Assembly: GCA_944382025.1 (NCBI GenBank)
Contig: CALWMQ010000071.1
Location: 1-8,095, forward strand
Source: an uncultured Clostridia bacterium
GTDB lineage: Bacteria > Bacillota > Clostridia > Oscillospirales > Acutalibacteraceae
Length of the DNA stretch: 8,095 bases
Direction of reading: 5' to 3'
The translations under genes and the position numbers were made by a program. Below the pieces are notes generated by a model, which worked only from the letters and a program-made list of their open reading frames with translations, did no database searches and was not told where the DNA came from. How positions within the stretch are numbered: the first letter of the stretch is position 1; each line of letters starts with the position of its first letter. This document shows, one piece after another, positions 6,630-8,095 of this stretch.

Positions 6630-6681
6630 GAGGTAATCCTATTTCCTGCATAACCAGTCAAACCGGACACTGCTGGCCTAA

Positions 6682-8095
6682 TTACAGGCAGTCCCAATTA
6701 TACAATATATCCGAAAAATCCAAGTCCAGCAGTTTGTCCCGATTAATAAAAAACTGGCCCGCTCCTGAATCACCCCACATAATATCTATCTCCTGGCCCC
6801 ACTGGCTGTCCAACTGTATCAACAGGGTGTCAAATCTTTCCAATCCTGTCATATTCCGCGGGTCTTCCTGCGTAAAAGCCGGGTATCCGCCCATTTTATG
6901 CCCGCTTCCGTCAGGCCAATTTTCCAACACATCCTCCCAATCCATCAGTTCCACTCCACACGATGCCTTTTTCTCCTCCATGATCCGCTCCAAACGGTAA
7001 TCTCCACGGGATATGGGTTCCTGCCCCTGTTTGAAGTCCAAGCCATATACGCCTTTCACAGGAAAATCCTCTTCTCCATGGAACGGCATGCGGAGAGATA
7101 CCTCCCTTTCTGTCACACTGCTGTCAATCCAAGAATGGTATATGACCCGAAATCCATCCTGCCTGGTCTGGTCCTCAAAATTCAGACCGTAACTCCCTCC
7201 TGGGGCAATAAAGAACTGGAGTAACCCCCGCTTTGGGAAGTCCGGCAGGCAGGCGCATAAACGGCAGTCGATCTGTATGAGCAGCTGTAAAGGCCTGCCC
7301 GAGGAATCCCTGGGCCAGTCCATGTCCCGGGGAAGATACGGAATCCTTCCCACCTTGCATTCAGTCAGTCCCGGAGAACAGCGTACCAGCGACAGATGGA
7401 GCACCGGACGATAAGTATCTGCCTGCCATTGGCGGATTGTATTCGCTGTAGGAATGGACCGGACAGGGACAGAACAGCCCACAGTGTCCAAAGTTTCCCT
7501 TATGTCCCGGCTGTCTCCTCCGTTGAGGACGTAAAGGCTGGCATAACGTTCCGCCGCCTCTCTGTCTCCCTTCATCTTATAAGCTATCGCCAAAGCACTA
7601 TATGCCTGAAACAGATTGCTTTTCCGTTCAAGCGCCTGATTTGCCGCTGTAATACAATCGTCCAGCCGTCCGCTCTGCAAGTAGATCGATGCCAGGTTGT
7701 TATAGGCATAGGCATTGCCGTTATCCATAGTGATCGCCTGCTGATAGCATTCCACAGCCTTTCCACTGTCCCCGTGCCTGGCATATAGGAATCCCATATT
7801 CGACCAAGCTGTGCTCACCCCGCCTCTGTACTGAACCGCCTTGGTATAGGCCTCTATAGCTTCCTCCGTGCAGTCTAAATTTTCCAGGCACGAGCCTAAA
7901 AATGTATATACCGCTGCGAAATCTTCCTCCGCCCGGCATTTCGCAATCAGTTTTTTGAAAATCCGGGCCGCCTTTTCCTCCCGATTGCCATTGAAGAAAT
8001 CCAGCGCCCTGTATAGCCGCTTCCTGGAATACCAATCCTGCGCGAACGCCCCACGCAGGATATGCTGATACTGTTTACTATAAAAACGGTGTGCC
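6682..8095 (-). CDS. TPR protein with C-terminal DUF1963 (YwqG-like) domain, N terminus outside window
   Basis: The frame is open from the window edge to TAA at 6682, giving the last 470 residues; the true start is not visible. The GTG at 7818 is internal, since TPR sequence continues upstream in frame. Visible residues 1-58 are helical and basic. Four TPR units follow at about 60-195, with repeat consensus in YNNLASIYLQSGRLDDCITAANQAL and AIEAYTKAV, which suggests a protein-binding scaffold. From about 230 to the end lies a DUF1963 domain. Its marks are KVGRIPYLPRDMDWP, LLIQIDC, FPKRGLLQFFI, MGGYPAFTQEDPR, LLIQLDS and a final IMWGDSGAGQFFI. No biochemical role for DUF1963 is established to my knowledge. 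No signal peptide or membrane segment is visible. The stop is 115 bases from the rpiR-type start, with the promoter between and no clear terminator, so this gene is probably a separate transcription unit. Confidence 0.85.
   Translation of the reverse strand, partial: AHRFYSKQYQHILRGAFAQDWYSRKRLYRALDFFNGNREEKAARIFKKLIAKCRAEEDFAAVYTFLGSCLENLDCTEEAIEAYTKAVQYRGGVSTAWSNMGFLYARHGDSGKAVECYQQAITMDNGNAYAYNNLASIYLQSGRLDDCITAANQALERKSNLFQAYSALAIAYKMKGDREAAERYASLYVLNGGDSRDIRETLDTVGCSVPVRSIPTANTIRQWQADTYRPVLHLSLVRCSPGLTECKVGRIPYLPRDMDWPRDSSGRPLQLLIQIDCRLCACLPDFPKRGLLQFFIAPGGSYGLNFEDQTRQDGFRVIYHSWIDSSVTEREVSLRMPFHGEEDFPVKGVYGLDFKQGQEPISRGDYRLERIMEEKKASCGVELMDWEDVLENWPDGSGHKMGGYPAFTQEDPRNMTGLERFDTLLIQLDSQWGQEIDIMWGDSGAGQFFINRDKLLDLDFSDILYNWDCL

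Noticed and set aside
7721..8035. A 104-codon minus-strand frame near the right edge
   Set aside because: It overlaps the TPR coding frame, which continues in frame to the window edge with clear repeat consensus, so this is a shadow.

Overview
The window reads as ordinary chromosome of a Gram-positive anaerobe of the class Clostridia, probably an Oscillospiraceae/Ruminococcaceae-type gut organism. The reasons are an IspH fused to a four-domain ribosomal protein S1, strong AGGAGG-type ribosome binding sites, a MurR/RpiR regulator, a DUF6483 small protein, a TPR-DUF1963 protein, and about 50% GC judged by eye. The assignment is inferred from gene content only. Every gene I accept lies on the minus strand, so transcription runs from high to low coordinates.

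Layout in the direction of transcription. (1) 8095 to 6682: the C-terminal 470 residues of a TPR protein ending in a DUF1963 (YwqG-like) domain, cut by the window edge. (2) 6681 to 6567: a 115-base gap with a clear sigma-A-type promoter (TTGCAT, 17-base spacer, TAAAAT). (3) 6566 to 409: a compact six-gene unit, rpiR-type regulator, HI0933/BaiN-like flavoprotein, DUF6483 protein, cmk, plsC-like acyltransferase, ispH-rpsA fusion. Gaps are 21 to 42 bases except for 141 bases between cmk and plsC. (4) 387 to 357: a 12-bp GC-containing hairpin with a short T run, which I read as the end of this unit. (5) 230 to 1: the first 76 codons of rpiB, cut by the window edge.

The unit joins nucleotide metabolism (CMP kinase), phospholipid synthesis (lysophosphatidate acyltransferase), isoprenoid precursor synthesis (IspH) and translation (S1) behind one promoter and a sugar-phosphate-sensing type of regulator. 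This is a growth-linked housekeeping cluster, not an accessory or defence island. I saw no mobile element, CRISPR array, tRNA or rRNA, and no gene that I accept on the plus strand.

I did not find a new system. The points most worth a second look are a consensus Shine-Dalgarno sequence at the IspH/S1 junction that could yield free S1 from the fusion gene, a 180-base stretch of about 34% GC inside ispH, the unexplained 141-base cmk-plsC gap, an RpiR-family regulator heading a housekeeping unit that ends next to rpiB, and the TPR-DUF1963 domain combination. Several gene starts are placed downstream of the longest open frame because ribosome binding sites, and in one case a promoter, decide them.
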